A stretch of 64,000 nucleotides of DNA from Nitrosococcus watsonii C-113 (GCF_000143085.1 NC_014315.1:2200001-2264000); one strand, 5' to 3'; counted from the stretch's first letter, positions 55,287 through 64,000 are shown. Notes: a model not told the origin generated them from the letters alone. Translations and numbers: made by a program.

Positions 55287-55822
55287 ATGTGCTCCTTAGC
55301 ATTGGTTGTCTGGGTGCGCCTGTCCCTGCGCCGTGTTGGCCCTGCTACGCCCTTCTCAAGCGTGTTTACTCATCAGGTATCCCCTTTTTCTGTGGGAAGC
55401 TCTGTCCTTGACATCCCTTGTCTGCCCCTAGACATTGCTAAGTCCATGCCAAACCTTCTAAGCCCTTGTTACTACACACCATTCCTATCCCCCGCACCCC
55501 GGAAAGACCCTCTCCTCCCCCCGCTCCCCCTCGCTCCTTGTTTCAGCTATGTAACACTTCTACCCCCCACCCCCTAAAAACACTAACAATCGACCTCAAT
55601 TCAATCCCTTACCTCTCCCCTCCCCCTTGTCAACTTCTCTGTACAGAAGGCGGACTAAGGGGTGTGTTGAATAAGACCCTCAGGGAAGGAGCCATAGCCC
55701 AAAGGGGGACTGTCGTCCCGCTTGGCCAGCGCTATGGGGCTGAGAAATGAGGCTTTTAGGTATCGAGGCCGCTAGGGTGGGATATCGGGTGCCCGGTATA
55801 ATAGGCCGCTGAGGGGCATGTA
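55287..55822 (-). promoter_or_regulatory. G-rich upstream region with quadruplex-type runs
   Basis: No gene is seen in these 536 bp upstream of the secreted-protein gene. On that gene's strand, 55489-55530 contains five G-runs (5, 6, 3, 4 and 5) separated by 3-7 nt, which fits the G3+N1-7 quadruplex consensus. More runs of 6+5 lie at 55563-55574 and of 4+5 at 55617-55626. The role is unknown. Confidence 0.5.
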
Positions 55823-55862
55823 TAGTTATTTCATTTAATTATGGGACATGTTATGCTTTAGC

Positions 55863-56174
55863 ATGACTTATTCACTTGATTTGAGAGAGGCCGCGCTCTC
55901 GTACATAAAAAACGGCGGCAGTAAGGTTGAAGCATCCCGTCTTTTCGGTTTTTCCCGCTCTACTCTATACAGATGGCTTGATATGGAAGATTTAACCCCG
56001 AAAATTCATGGTTCGAGAGATCGCAAGATTGATAAAGAGGCTTTAAAGAAACATGTTAAGGACCATCCCGATATGTTCTTGCATGAGCGTGCTGAGATTT
56101 TTGGCGTTGCTGTGAGCGGAATGCACTATGCGCTCAAGCGCTTGGGCATCGTAAAAAAAAGAGCGCGGGTATAG
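55863..56174 (+). CDS. IS630 transposase, N-terminal frame (OrfA)
   Basis: From ATG 55863 (MTYSLDLREAALSYIKNGGS) this 103-residue frame encodes helix-turn-helix DNA-binding domains: KVEASRLFGFSRSTLYRWL and VSGMHYALKRLGIVKKR. It stops at 56174, just after an A8 run (56153-56160). The catalytic part continues in the +1 frame. Fusion by ribosomal or transcriptional slippage on the A-run would give a protein of about 285 residues. Confidence 0.9.
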   Translation: MTYSLDLREAALSYIKNGGSKVEASRLFGFSRSTLYRWLDMEDLTPKIHGSRDRKIDKEALKKHVKDHPDMFLHERAEIFGVAVSGMHYALKRLGIVKKRARV

Positions 56175-56187
56175 CGAGCGCTGTACT

Positions 56188-56721
56188 ATGAAAAGGCAGG
56201 AGTATTTGGAAAAGCTCCGCGCCGAGCATCGCATGAGGGGCTTTAAGAACCTGATTTACATTGATGAGACTGGCTTTGATGCGCCTTGCTATAGAGATAT
56301 GGGCTGGGTAACAAAGGGGCAAAAAATTCTTGGTCTTGTGAGCGGAAAACGCAAGCGCAGAACCAATCTGATCATGGCGCAACGTCACAATGCATCGGGA
56401 CGTCAGAAAAAATGGCTGGCTCCCATCCTTTTTGAAGGCTCATGTACAGCAGCTCTTGTGGAAACATGGATTGAGCGATGCCTGATGAAAAAGCTGGATG
56501 AACCCACCATCATCGTCATGGATAACGCCAGCTTCCACAAGCATAAACGTATTCAGAAGTTCGTGGCGCCGGCTTATCACATGGTCATACCATTGCCGCC
56601 TTACTCGCCAGACTTTAACCCCATAGAAAAAACATTCGGCGCCATGAAAAAAAGGAGAAAATCCATCCCTCAAAACACAACAATCGACCAACTTATATTG
56701 TCTTATAATTCAATGAAATGA
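56188..56721 (+). CDS. IS630 transposase, catalytic frame (OrfB)
   Basis: The frame holds the full DDE catalytic domain: first Asp in NLIYIDETGFDAP, second Asp in IIVMDNASFHKHKR, and Glu in PYSPDFNPIEKTFGAMKKRR. ATG 56188 is a possible independent start, but the frame is open back to 56155 in the A8 run. Read through from OrfA it yields the usual IS630 junction (KKERGYSERCTMKRQEYLEK). The stop codon lies inside the right terminal repeat. Confidence 0.9.
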   Translation: MKRQEYLEKLRAEHRMRGFKNLIYIDETGFDAPCYRDMGWVTKGQKILGLVSGKRKRRTNLIMAQRHNASGRQKKWLAPILFEGSCTAALVETWIERCLMKKLDEPTIIVMDNASFHKHKRIQKFVAPAYHMVIPLPPYSPDFNPIEKTFGAMKKRRKSIPQNTTIDQLILSYNSMK

Positions 56722-56982
56722 CTATATACCCCGTAGCCTGAAGAAGTGAACCCACTAACCCATACATGGGCCAGGAGGTGCGAAAAGATTAAAAAAAAAG
56801 CGGAATTAATAATGCTGCGGCATCGAGCAGCAGTGGATGAAAATCCACCAGAGATGTTAGCTTAAACGCAATACGCCTGAGTTATAAGCAACCCAAAGTA
56901 GAAGACAATGTTTTTCTGGCGAATCACCCCTGAAAGGTTAGATAGAGTGCCAAAGCGATGATCTCCTGCCTGCTACTCCTGC

Positions 56983-58080
56983 TCAGCTATCTTCAACCAC
57001 AATATTAGGAAATTGAGTATTTTGGGCTTTCGCCTGCAAGGAAAGTTTAGCTGCGATATGGCGAGCAATATCCCGATAGATATGAGCAATTCGCCCTTCC
57101 GGATCAGTGGCGACGCTGGGATGACCACTATCCGCATCTTCCCTGATACGTTTATCAAGAGGAAGTTGTCCTAAAAGAGTGACCCCGTACTGGACGGCCA
57201 TACGCTCTCCTCCCCCTTCACCAAAAATTGGCTCTTCCTGCCCGCACTGGCTACAAATATGGATGCTCATATTTTCCACGATCCCCAGTACCGGAACTTT
57301 GACCTTCTCGAACATCCTAAGCCCCTTACGGGCATCCAAGAGGGCAATATCTTGGGGCGTGGTCACAATTACGGCGCCACTGACGGGCACTCGCTGAGCT
57401 AAAGTAAGCTGGATATCTCCGGTTCCTGGCGGCAGATCCACCACTAAATAATCCAAATTCCGCCAGCTAGTATCCCCTAACAGCTGTTGCAAGGCAGAAG
57501 TCACCATGGGCCCCCGCCAAATCATGGGTTCTTCCTCGTCGATGAGAAACCCGATCGACATGGTCTGAATCCCATAGCTCATTACTGGTTCGATTGACTT
57601 GCCATCCCGGGATTCGGGCCGTTGCTGAACACCTAACATACGGGGCTGGCTAGGACCATAAATATCAGCATCCAGCATCCCCACCTTGGCGCCTTCAGCC
57701 GCCAAGGCCAAAGCTAGATTGACCGCCGTTGTAGACTTACCCACGCCCCCCTTACCCGAAGCCACTGCAATAATGTTTTTAATCTCCGGATAGGGTTTAA
57801 CCCCCTGTTGAACTTTATGGGTAACGACTTCCCAGCCAACCTTCACCTCGGTATGAGTAACTCCCTCCAGAGAGGCGGTTGCCTTTTGAATAGCCGCCAC
57901 GAGTGCTGGAATATAGCCTTTGGCGGGAAATCCCAGCTTGATCTTTAAATTGACCTTATTACCGTCGAGGACAATGGAATCCACCGCTTCCGCAGAGACC
58001 AAATCCTGCTCTAAGTAGGGGTCATGATAGCTCTTCAGAGCCTCTTCAATTTGAGTTTGGGTAACCATAGCAATATTCAT
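56983..58080 (-). CDS. apbC: Mrp/ApbC-type iron-sulfur cluster carrier ATPase
   Basis: A 365-residue P-loop protein. The N-terminal DUF59/MIP18-like domain (SYHDPYLEQDLVSAEAVDSI) precedes the deviant Walker A ASGKGGVGKSTTAVNLALAL near residue 105. Other features are DADIYGPSQPRMLG, DYLVVDLPPGTGDIQLTL and the C-terminal CSQCG pair that binds a bridging Fe-S cluster. It carries Fe-S clusters to apoproteins. GGAG precedes the ATG at 58080. It is divergent from metG, a common gammaproteobacterial arrangement. Confidence 0.94.
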   Translation of the reverse strand: MNIAMVTQTQIEEALKSYHDPYLEQDLVSAEAVDSIVLDGNKVNLKIKLGFPAKGYIPALVAAIQKATASLEGVTHTEVKVGWEVVTHKVQQGVKPYPEIKNIIAVASGKGGVGKSTTAVNLALALAAEGAKVGMLDADIYGPSQPRMLGVQQRPESRDGKSIEPVMSYGIQTMSIGFLIDEEEPMIWRGPMVTSALQQLLGDTSWRNLDYLVVDLPPGTGDIQLTLAQRVPVSGAVIVTTPQDIALLDARKGLRMFEKVKVPVLGIVENMSIHICSQCGQEEPIFGEGGGERMAVQYGVTLLGQLPLDKRIREDADSGHPSVATDPEGRIAHIYRDIARHIAAKLSLQAKAQNTQFPNIVVEDS

Positions 58081-58248
58081 TAATCTCCAAAGGCGTTTTT
58101 GTGGGAGATACCTAGCTAGGAAAATGGAATAGGAACGTAATTTCCGAGTATTTTACTACAGTATTCTTTAGTCGTCACATCCATCAGGATGCTAGCAGAG
58201 AGTAAATTTGATATCTTATAGGGTTTTCAGTCCCCACTAAATTTATAT

Positions 58249-60273
58249 ATGCCGCGTAGGATTCTTGTTACCAGCGCCCTCCCTTATGCCAATGGTCCTA
58301 TTCACCTTGGCCACTTGGTGGAGTATATCCAAACCGACATCTGGGTCCGCTTTCAACGTATGCGCGGCCATGAATGCTATTATGTCTGTGCTGACGATGC
58401 CCATGGCACGCCTATTATGCTACGGGCACAACAAGAGGGGATCACCCCCGAAACGCTGATTGAGCAATGCAGCCAAGAACATCAAGCTGATTTTGCCGAT
58501 TTTGCCATCAGCTTTGATAGCTACTACAGCACTCATTCAGCAGAAAACCGCGCCCTCTCGGAAACTATTTATCTTCGTAACCGGGACAAGGGACACATCA
58601 CTACCCGCATCGTTCGACAAGCCTATGATCCTATCAGGGAGATGTTCCTACCTGATCGCTTTATTCGCGGCACCTGCCCCCGCTGCAATGCCCTCGATCA
58701 ATACGGTGATAACTGCGAGGTCTGCGGAGCAACCTACAGCCCCACCGAATTAAAAGAAGCGATTTCAGTGCTCTCTGGCACACCGCCAATAGAGCGGGAA
58801 TCCGAGCATTATTTTTTCAAGCTTAGCGACTTTGAACCCTTATTGAAGAGATGGACCCAAGGGGGCCACCTTCAGTCGGAAATGGCCAATAAATTGAATG
58901 AGTGGTTTGAGGCGGGATTGCAAGACTGGGATATCTCCCGGGATGCTCCCTACTTTGGTTTCCCTATCCCGGATAGCACTGATAAATATTTTTACGTTTG
59001 GCTCGATGCGCCCATTGGCTATCTGGCCAGTTTCAAGCATCTTTGCGACCGTGAAGGGCTTGATTTTGATGCCTTCATGGCCCCCGACAGCACCGCCGAA
59101 CTTTATCATTTTATTGGCAAAGATATCCTCTATTTCCACGCCTTGTTTTGGCCCGCCATGCTGCATGGCGCTGGCTTCCGTTTACCCACAGCCATTTTTG
59201 CCCACGGCTTCTTAACCGTCAACGGCCAGAAAATGTCTAAATCCCGGGGAACTTTTATCAAGGCTCGCACCTACCTCAACCACCTAAATCCAGAGTACCT
59301 GCGTTATTATTTTGCCGCCAAATTAGGCAGCGGCATTGAGGATCTAGACCTGAATTTCGATGATTTTATGGCTCGAATCAATGCTGACCTAGTAGGTAAG
59401 GTGGTCAATATCGCCAGCCGCTGCGCGGGTTTTATCAACAAGCATTTTCAAAATCGTCTTGCGGATCGATTGGCAGAGGAATCGCTATTTCAAAAATTTG
59501 CCGCCGCCAGCGAACACCTTGCCCAACACTACGAATCCCGGGAATTTGGCCATGCCATGCGTGAAATCATGGCCCTTGCGGATCAGGCTAACCGCTATAT
59601 TGATGAGCAACAACCCTGGGTAGCTATTAAAGATCCAGCACGAAAACTGGAAGTCCAGGAGGTATGCACCCTTGGGCTCAATCTCTTCCGGCAATTAATA
59701 ATTTACCTCAAGCCAGTTTTGCCGGTAACAGCGGAAAAAGCCGAAGCATTTTTTAATGACCAGTCCCTTACCTGGACCGATGCCGATACGCCCATCCTTA
59801 ACCATACTATTAATCGTTTTGAACCCTTGTTGATCCGTGCTGAAAAAACAAAGATAGAGGCCATGATTGAAGACTCCAAAGAACATCTGGAACAAAATAC
59901 AAATGTAGTAAAACCGAACACTCTTTTGGCTGAACAGCCTATCGCCGAAACCATTCAGTTTGAGAGTTTTGCCAAGCTCGACTTACGAGTCGTCCGCATC
60001 CTGAAGGCGGAACACGTGGAAGGAGCCGACAAACTTCTGCGCCTGGAACTGGATTTAGATGGCGAGACGCGCCAAGTCTTTGCCGGAATCAAAGCCGCTT
60101 ACGCACCCGAAAATTTGGTTGGCCGCCTCACGGTGATGGTTGCCAATTTGGCCCCTCGGAAAATGCGCTTTGGAATCTCCGAAGGCATGGTGCTGGCAGC
60201 GGGTCCGGGAGGTAAAGAGATTTATCTGCTTAACCCAGACGAAGGAGCCCGCCCTGGAATGCGGGTTAAATAA
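58249..60273 (+). CDS. metG: methionyl-tRNA synthetase
   Basis: The 674-residue enzyme has the class I signature [20 protein letters not shown] (HLGH), the zinc knuckle [19 protein letters not shown] and the second signature [15 protein letters not shown]. The C-terminal tRNA-binding OB domain ([20 protein letters not shown]) begins near residue 575, so it is the dimeric full-length form as in E. coli. There is no visible T-box or SAM riboswitch in the 168-bp leader. rsxA follows 14 bp downstream. Confidence 0.97.
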   Translation: MPRRILVTSALPYANGPIHLGHLVEYIQTDIWVRFQRMRGHECYYVCADDAHGTPIMLRAQQEGITPETLIEQCSQEHQADFADFAISFDSYYSTHSAENRALSETIYLRNRDKGHITTRIVRQAYDPIREMFLPDRFIRGTCPRCNALDQYGDNCEVCGATYSPTELKEAISVLSGTPPIERESEHYFFKLSDFEPLLKRWTQGGHLQSEMANKLNEWFEAGLQDWDISRDAPYFGFPIPDSTDKYFYVWLDAPIGYLASFKHLCDREGLDFDAFMAPDSTAELYHFIGKDILYFHALFWPAMLHGAGFRLPTAIFAHGFLTVNGQKMSKSRGTFIKARTYLNHLNPEYLRYYFAAKLGSGIEDLDLNFDDFMARINADLVGKVVNIASRCAGFINKHFQNRLADRLAEESLFQKFAAASEHLAQHYESREFGHAMREIMALADQANRYIDEQQPWVAIKDPARKLEVQEVCTLGLNLFRQLIIYLKPVLPVTAEKAEAFFNDQSLTWTDADTPILNHTINRFEPLLIRAEKTKIEAMIEDSKEHLEQNTNVVKPNTLLAEQPIAETIQFESFAKLDLRVVRILKAEHVEGADKLLRLELDLDGETRQVFAGIKAAYAPENLVGRLTVMVANLAPRKMRFGISEGMVLAAGPGGKEIYLLNPDEGARPGMRVK

Positions 60274-60287
60274 GCATAGGTTTCTCC

Positions 60288-60869
60288 ATGAGCGAATATG
60301 CCCTCATTTTAGTCAGCACGGTGCTAGTCAACAATTTTGTGCTCGTGAAATTTCTAGGACTCTGTCCCTTTATGGGGGTCTCCCGTAAGCTAGAAACAGC
60401 GATAGGCATGGGACTGGCGACAACTTTCGTACTTACCCTGTCCTCAGTGTGCAGCTATTTAATTAATGAATACCTACTGATGCCCTTGGGAATCGAATAC
60501 CTGCGGACTATCGCCTTTATTCTGGCCATTGCTTTTGTAGTGCAATTTACGGAAATGGTCGTCCATAAAACCAGTCCACTCTTGTATCAGGTATTGGGAA
60601 TTTTTTTACCCCTGATCACCACCAACTGTGCGGTACTGGGAGTGGCTCTGCTAAATATTCAACACCAACATAGCTTCCTATCCTCGGCCCTCTATGGCTT
60701 CGGTGCTGCTGTTGGCTTCTCTCTGGTATTGATCTTATTTGCCGCCCTGCGTGAACGGATTGCGGCAGCAGAAGTGCCCCAGCCTTTTCAGGGCCCTGCC
60801 ATCGGGCTGATTACTGCCGGGCTAATGTCCATGGCCTTCATGGGCTTTGCCGGATTAGTCAAAGGATAA
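60288..60869 (+). CDS. rsxA: Rnf/Rsx electron-transport complex subunit A
   Basis: RsxA/RnfA is one of two antiparallel membrane subunits of the ion-pumping Rnf/Rsx complex, also involved in SoxR reduction in E. coli. The 193-residue, six-helix protein is full-length: [53 protein letters not shown] and the GLVKG end. rsxB, normally the next gene, is absent here; 419 non-coding bp and an unrelated secreted-protein gene follow. Confidence 0.94.
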   Translation: MSEYALILVSTVLVNNFVLVKFLGLCPFMGVSRKLETAIGMGLATTFVLTLSSVCSYLINEYLLMPLGIEYLRTIAFILAIAFVVQFTEMVVHKTSPLLYQVLGIFLPLITTNCAVLGVALLNIQHQHSFLSSALYGFGAAVGFSLVLILFAALRERIAAAEVPQPFQGPAIGLITAGLMSMAFMGFAGLVKG

Positions 60870-61288
60870 CCTCTGGGGCTACTGCTCTTAGCGGTGCCTG
60901 CCTGGGACACAAATAGCCGTATAGCTCCTGTCTCCACCCCCCTCCTTCCCCTACTAACCACGGTAACCATAACCACTTCCGGCCTCCTGCCTGCCCATAC
61001 AACATTGCTGTTCTTAGACTTTACTAACCTGGCTGCTAAAGCCGCGGCCTTTGAATTATCTGCATGGAGATAAGCCATTTCACTTTTGAAATTTTCTAAT
61101 ACCCAAGGCAAATTTCAACTCTCTCAGGTGCCGATATTGTTAATAACCCATTTGTAATTAATTTCACAAAATCCCGGTATCAAACTTCCTGGTAAGCATT
61201 TTTCTGGAGCCGTATCCTTAAATCAAAGTCACAGGATTGACCGAAACTTCTGGAGGATAGTCATTCTATTACCACGAGGATACGACTC
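60870..61288. other. intergenic region downstream of rsxA
   Basis: In this 419-bp spacer the plus strand is pyrimidine-rich to ~61000. A 60-odd-codon frame continuing after rsxA (LLLLAVPAWDTNSRIAPVST) has no start and does not resemble RsxB. The GTCACAGG/ATTGACC segment before 61289 may include the promoter of the secreted-protein gene, but nothing clear was assigned. Confidence 0.35.
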
Positions 61289-61858
61289 ATGAATACTTAC
61301 CATCTAACAAAGGTTAAAAAAGATTACCCGCTGCTGCTCGCACTATTCCCGCTCTTGCTGGCTTTTGCCTCTCAGCCAGCATTCGCCCACAGTGGCGCAA
61401 CGGGCTCCTCAAGAACCAGCAATGTCACCCTTAACAATGGCAGCTGGCAAAATATCTTAAGTATTCCTGTTCTTCTATCACAACACACCCATTATTGCAC
61501 TGTCGTGGGCAGTGCGGACGCAAGGCATGCCAGTGGCAACGCTGGTGACCATCAATACGACTTTGGCCTTAGCCTTGACGGCGCGGTTCCAGCAGCCGCA
61601 GTCACCCGCACGGTTGAACTCAACGACAACCCTAGCGTTGATGATCCCAATGTGATCGAAGTCGGCAGCACCGCTTTTTTCACCGTCCCGGCTGGCGTAC
61701 ATACTTTCCGTTGGCAGGCCAGAAGATCGAACGGGAATGGAAGTGCCGTAGTGGATGATGCGTCGATGACCATTAATTGCTTCAAGAAACGGCTTGGATT
61801 TATCATTCTACCGCCTGTCATACCTTTACCTCCTGTCATTGAAAATCCTGCCCAATAA
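61289..61858 (+). CDS. secreted protein of unknown function
   Basis: A 189-residue protein with a signal peptide cut near PAFAHSG. The mature domain is beta-rich (SSRTSNVTLNNGSWQNILSI; GVHTFRWQARRSNGNGSAVV) with two cysteines (HYCTVVG, TINCFKK), and ends in a Pro-rich tail LPPVIPLPPVIENPAQ. The shape suggests a small jelly-roll-like exported domain. I recognise no family. The ATG is preceded by ACGAGGA. A strong terminator directly follows. Confidence 0.72.
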   Translation: MNTYHLTKVKKDYPLLLALFPLLLAFASQPAFAHSGATGSSRTSNVTLNNGSWQNILSIPVLLSQHTHYCTVVGSADARHASGNAGDHQYDFGLSLDGAVPAAAVTRTVELNDNPSVDDPNVIEVGSTAFFTVPAGVHTFRWQARRSNGNGSAVVDDASMTINCFKKRLGFIILPPVIPLPPVIENPAQ

Positions 61859-61867
61859 GGGCAGCTT

Positions 61868-61900
61868 GGCATCCCTCCTTGCGTCATAAGGAGGGATGCC
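61868..61900 (+). terminator. rho-independent terminator, 13-bp perfect stem
   Basis: GGCATCCCTCCTT (61868-61880) and AAGGAGGGATGCC (61888-61900) are exact complements around loop GCGTCAT, followed by CCTCTTTGATT. It ends the 61289-61858 transcript. The right arm's AAGGAGGG is a Shine-Dalgarno-like sequence sequestered in the stem, but the next ATG (61937) has its own AGAAGGAAA. Confidence 0.8.
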
Positions 61901-61936
61901 CCTCTTTGATTAGCTAATATCAGAGAAGGAAATATT

Positions 61937-62860
61937 ATGAACCCTCGCCTAGCAATGGTACTTATCATCGGGTTACCCATCGCCGTATTGTTTTTAGCGA
62001 GATCTCACGCTGCCAGCCCTCCACCAGCTGTTGCTCCCCATGCCAAGCAGCAGGCTATTACCCATCCTAAACTAACTGTTCGGTATAAAAAAGGCTTGTT
62101 GAGCGCCGAAATTCACAATGTTCCCCTGGCTAAAGTTTTGCATGAGTTTGAGACTAAAGCGGGACTACAAAGCCATTTCAACGATTCGAAACTGGCAGAT
62201 CATCCTATATCGGTAAGTGTGACCGAGGTTCCTCTAGCAGAAGCCCTTAAAAGAACACTCAGGGGGTTCTCCTATGCCCTGCACCATACGGCGGATCACA
62301 ATATTATTCTCCTTTTGTCAACTCCACCAACACTAGCCCACACTGGCCCTCTATTGGGTACCGCAACATTTAAACAGTCTGCTTTAGATCCCTTGTCTAA
62401 TTCCAATAATACTGCCAAAGATGAACCCCAGTCTCTGGATGAATTTCAGCCCCTTGTAGAGGAGGATTCAGCAGAAAGTATAGAGGATGAAGAAGGTGGG
62501 AAGGCAAGCGCATCCATTCGCTCGGCAAAAGAAGAAGAATATAACGAAAAATTATTCCAACGGGCAATCGCTGCCCTGCAATCTCCCCATAAAAATTTGT
62601 ATCCGGAAGCCATCAATCAGCTGGCGACTTTGGATGACCCCCGCGCAGCTAGCGCGCTCGTAGAAAGAGTGACTAATGATACGCTAACGGTGAAGGAGCG
62701 ACTTCATGCCATTGGAGCGCTTTGGCAACATGCGGTAAATTTTAGTTCTGCCGAGGCAATAGCCACGGAAACCTTGAAGGAACTTACTCGGGAAAAAAAC
62801 AAAAATATTAGCTATATTGCTGCTCAAGCATTAAATGAAATGCAACAGCATTTACAATAG
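61937..62860 (+). CDS. exported protein with STN-like and HEAT-like regions
   Basis: A 307-residue protein with an N-terminal signal or anchor (MVLIIGLPIAVLFLARSHA). Residues ~45-125 (LSAEIHNVPLAKVLHEFETK, then ISVSVTEVPLAEALKRTLRG) follow the secretin/TonB short N-terminal (STN) pattern. An acidic linker leads to residues ~205-305 of alpha-helical HEAT-like units (NQLATLDDPRAASALVERVT; ISYIAAQALNEMQQHL). It may be a periplasmic scaffold. It begins 36 bp after the terminator and shares direction with its neighbours. Confidence 0.72.
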   Translation: MNPRLAMVLIIGLPIAVLFLARSHAASPPPAVAPHAKQQAITHPKLTVRYKKGLLSAEIHNVPLAKVLHEFETKAGLQSHFNDSKLADHPISVSVTEVPLAEALKRTLRGFSYALHHTADHNIILLLSTPPTLAHTGPLLGTATFKQSALDPLSNSNNTAKDEPQSLDEFQPLVEEDSAESIEDEEGGKASASIRSAKEEEYNEKLFQRAIAALQSPHKNLYPEAINQLATLDDPRAASALVERVTNDTLTVKERLHAIGALWQHAVNFSSAEAIATETLKELTREKNKNISYIAAQALNEMQQHLQ

Positions 62861-62919
62861 ATTTGTAAAATGATGTGGTAAAGATTTGCACCCGGCGGAA
62901 CAGCCATAGAGGAATAGGC

Positions 62920-64000
62920 ATGTTTTCGATAAAGCGTCTAATTTTTATCTTTCTAATTTTGACTCTGATAGGAGCCTTTTTCCATTTCGGAGGGCCGCAG
63001 TACCTTGACCTGGAAAGATTGAAGGCGCATCAAGAACAGCTCCAGCAAATGATTGCCGGGGCGCCGGTGGTTTCAGTGTCGATATTTTTTATTTCTTACG
63101 TTTTAGTTGCCGCCCTCTCATTACCGGGTGCTGCGGTGATGACCATTGCGGGAGGGGCTTTATTCGGTTTAACCGCTGGTACTGTTATCGTTTCCTTCGC
63201 CTCAACCCTAGGCGCAACTCTGGCGTTTTTGTCTTCCCGCTTTCTATTTCGAGACTCCCTTCGCCAACGTTATGATAAGACAGTTCAACGAGTGGATGAG
63301 CGGATCGCCGTCGATGGTCCCTTTTATCTTGCTAGTTTACGGTTGGTACCGGTTTTCCCTTTTTTCGTGATCAATATTGTCATGGGGCTAACCGGAATTC
63401 CCATCTGGAGATTTTATTGGGTAAGTCAGCTCACCATGCTTCCAGGCACGCTTGTCTATGTAAATGCGGGTACTCAGTTAGCGGCGATCCAAAAAGTGGG
63501 CGATATCTTGTCGCTCCCGCTGCTTTTATCCTTCCTGTTGTTGGCTCTGTTTCCTCTGATTGCCAAATTTTTATTGGCACTTTTCAAACGCGCCCGACTT
63601 TATAAGCGATTCACCAAGCCTAAGCACTTTGACTACAACCTGTTAGTGATCGGTGCCGGTTCGGCGGGCTTGGTATCAGCTTATATGGGTGCAACGGTCA
63701 AGGCTAAGGTTGCCTTGATTGAACGGGATAAAATGGGCGGCGATTGCCTCAATACCGGCTGTATCCCGTCTAAGGCATTGATTAAATCATCACGGATTGC
63801 TGAGGCCATGCGTCAGGCGGACCGTTACGGTTTGCCTGCAAACAATCCACCAATTCCATTTGCGCCGGTAATGGAGCGCGTACAAAAGATCATTAAGCAA
63901 ATAGAGCCCCATGATTCGGTGGAGCGTTATACCCGCCTGGGGGTAAATTGCTTGCAAGGAGAGGCGAGGCTTATTTCACCCTGGGAGGTGGAGATAAAAG
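62920..64000 (+). CDS. VTT/TVP38-type membrane domain fused to FAD disulfide oxidoreductase, partial
   Basis: From ATG 62920 (AGAGGA at 62908-62913) an open frame runs off the window. The first ~230 residues are membrane helices with the TVP38/TMEM64 (VTT) pattern (AALSLPGAAVMTIAGGALFG; LRLVPVFPFFVINIVMGLTG). From ~235 a class I pyridine nucleotide-disulfide oxidoreductase begins: YNLLVIGAGSAGLVSAYMGA and the redox motif GGDCLNTGCIPSKALI with its CxxxxC pair. It resembles mercuric reductase/dihydrolipoamide dehydrogenase relatives fused to a VTT domain. The electron acceptor is unknown, and the C-terminal half is not visible. Confidence 0.9.
   Translation, partial: MFSIKRLIFIFLILTLIGAFFHFGGPQYLDLERLKAHQEQLQQMIAGAPVVSVSIFFISYVLVAALSLPGAAVMTIAGGALFGLTAGTVIVSFASTLGATLAFLSSRFLFRDSLRQRYDKTVQRVDERIAVDGPFYLASLRLVPVFPFFVINIVMGLTGIPIWRFYWVSQLTMLPGTLVYVNAGTQLAAIQKVGDILSLPLLLSFLLLALFPLIAKFLLALFKRARLYKRFTKPKHFDYNLLVIGAGSAGLVSAYMGATVKAKVALIERDKMGGDCLNTGCIPSKALIKSSRIAEAMRQADRYGLPANNPPIPFAPVMERVQKIIKQIEPHDSVERYTRLGVNCLQGEARLISPWEVEIK

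Larger units (their letters stand above)
55823..56724 (+). mobile_element. IS630-family insertion sequence (about 902 bp)
   Basis: The ends are imperfect inverted repeats. The left end is TAGTTATTTCATTTAATTAT at 55823; the reverse complement of the right end is TAGTCATTTCATTGAATTAT. Both ends are flanked by TA (55821-55822 and 56725-56726), the target duplication of IS630/Tc1-type transposition. It holds two overlapping-phase frames that together make a DDE transposase. The copy appears complete and possibly active. Confidence 0.88.

Noticed and set aside
1-64000. tRNA, rRNA, CRISPR array, riboswitch
   Set aside because: Scanned by eye for TTCGAAT/TTCAAAT T-loops, repeated spacers and known leader motifs; nothing convincing was found, though small structured RNAs could be missed.

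Overview
The window looks like a chromosomal stretch of a gammaproteobacterium. The gene orders truA / fimV / asd / leuBD and mrp(apbC) / metG / rsxA are gammaproteobacterial. The envelope genes (a PagL-like lipid A deacylase, the hopanoid-associated HpnA, MlaA, several lipoproteins) indicate a diderm. Taken with the 19-cysteine copper-storage-like protein and the moderate base composition, a Chromatiales ammonia oxidiser such as Nitrosococcus is my best guess. That is inference from gene content; no rRNA or marker alignment was possible. No tRNA, rRNA or CRISPR array was recognised.

Layout. 1-9.9 kb: truA (cut by the window edge), an inserted cohesin / Ig-like / protease-prodomain module that looks broken, fimV, asd, a membrane sulfatase-fold enzyme, and leuB-leuD without leuC. 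10-15.2 kb: a Csp-like copper protein, a CBS-containing site-2 protease, an MFS permease, a nicotinate phosphoribosyltransferase carrying a perfect 32-bp palindrome, and a tiny DUF1328 membrane protein. 15.6-22.4 kb, all on the minus strand: an eight-gene Ter (tellurite/stress) cluster. It runs terB, terD, a phosphoribosyltransferase with TRSP domain, a HAD phosphatase, a StiP-like PRTase-fold protein, a CitE-like C-C lyase, a TerC-related membrane protein and a second TerD. A perfect 18-bp inverted repeat separates terD from the biosynthetic genes.

22.8-36.2 kb: PagL-like deacylase, hpnA, an EEP-family hydrolase, trkH, a decayed stretch, recD2, a methyltransferase, a Lys/Ala-rich histone-like protein, two alpha/beta hydrolases, pyruvate kinase and a thioredoxin-like protein. 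36.3-47.0 kb: an AddA/AddB-like helicase-nuclease pair with overlapping reading frames, a basic coiled-coil protein, a secreted zinc-less MsrB with a terminator in front of its promoter, a lytic transglycosylase coupled to a ribose-phosphate pyrophosphokinase, and a geranylgeranyl-reductase-family flavoprotein.

47.0-53.5 kb is sparse and AT-rich. It carries small lipoproteins, an EF-hand protein, and a plus-strand run of alpha/beta hydrolase, mlaA, DUF1499 and an AsmA-like protein that probably serves lipid trafficking at the outer membrane. 54.1-56.7 kb has signs of transfer: a GC-rich secreted protein of unknown function, a G-quadruplex-prone upstream region, and a complete IS630-family element with terminal repeats and a likely programmed frameshift. 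57-64 kb: apbC/mrp, metG, an rsxA not followed by rsxB, an unknown secreted protein with a strong terminator, an STN-like/HEAT-like protein, and the start of a membrane-anchored pyridine nucleotide-disulfide oxidoreductase that runs off the window.

The best candidate for a less-described system is the Ter operon with its internal hairpin and no ATP-grasp gene next to it. Next are the terminator-bounded leader upstream of msrB and the broken cohesin/prodomain module.
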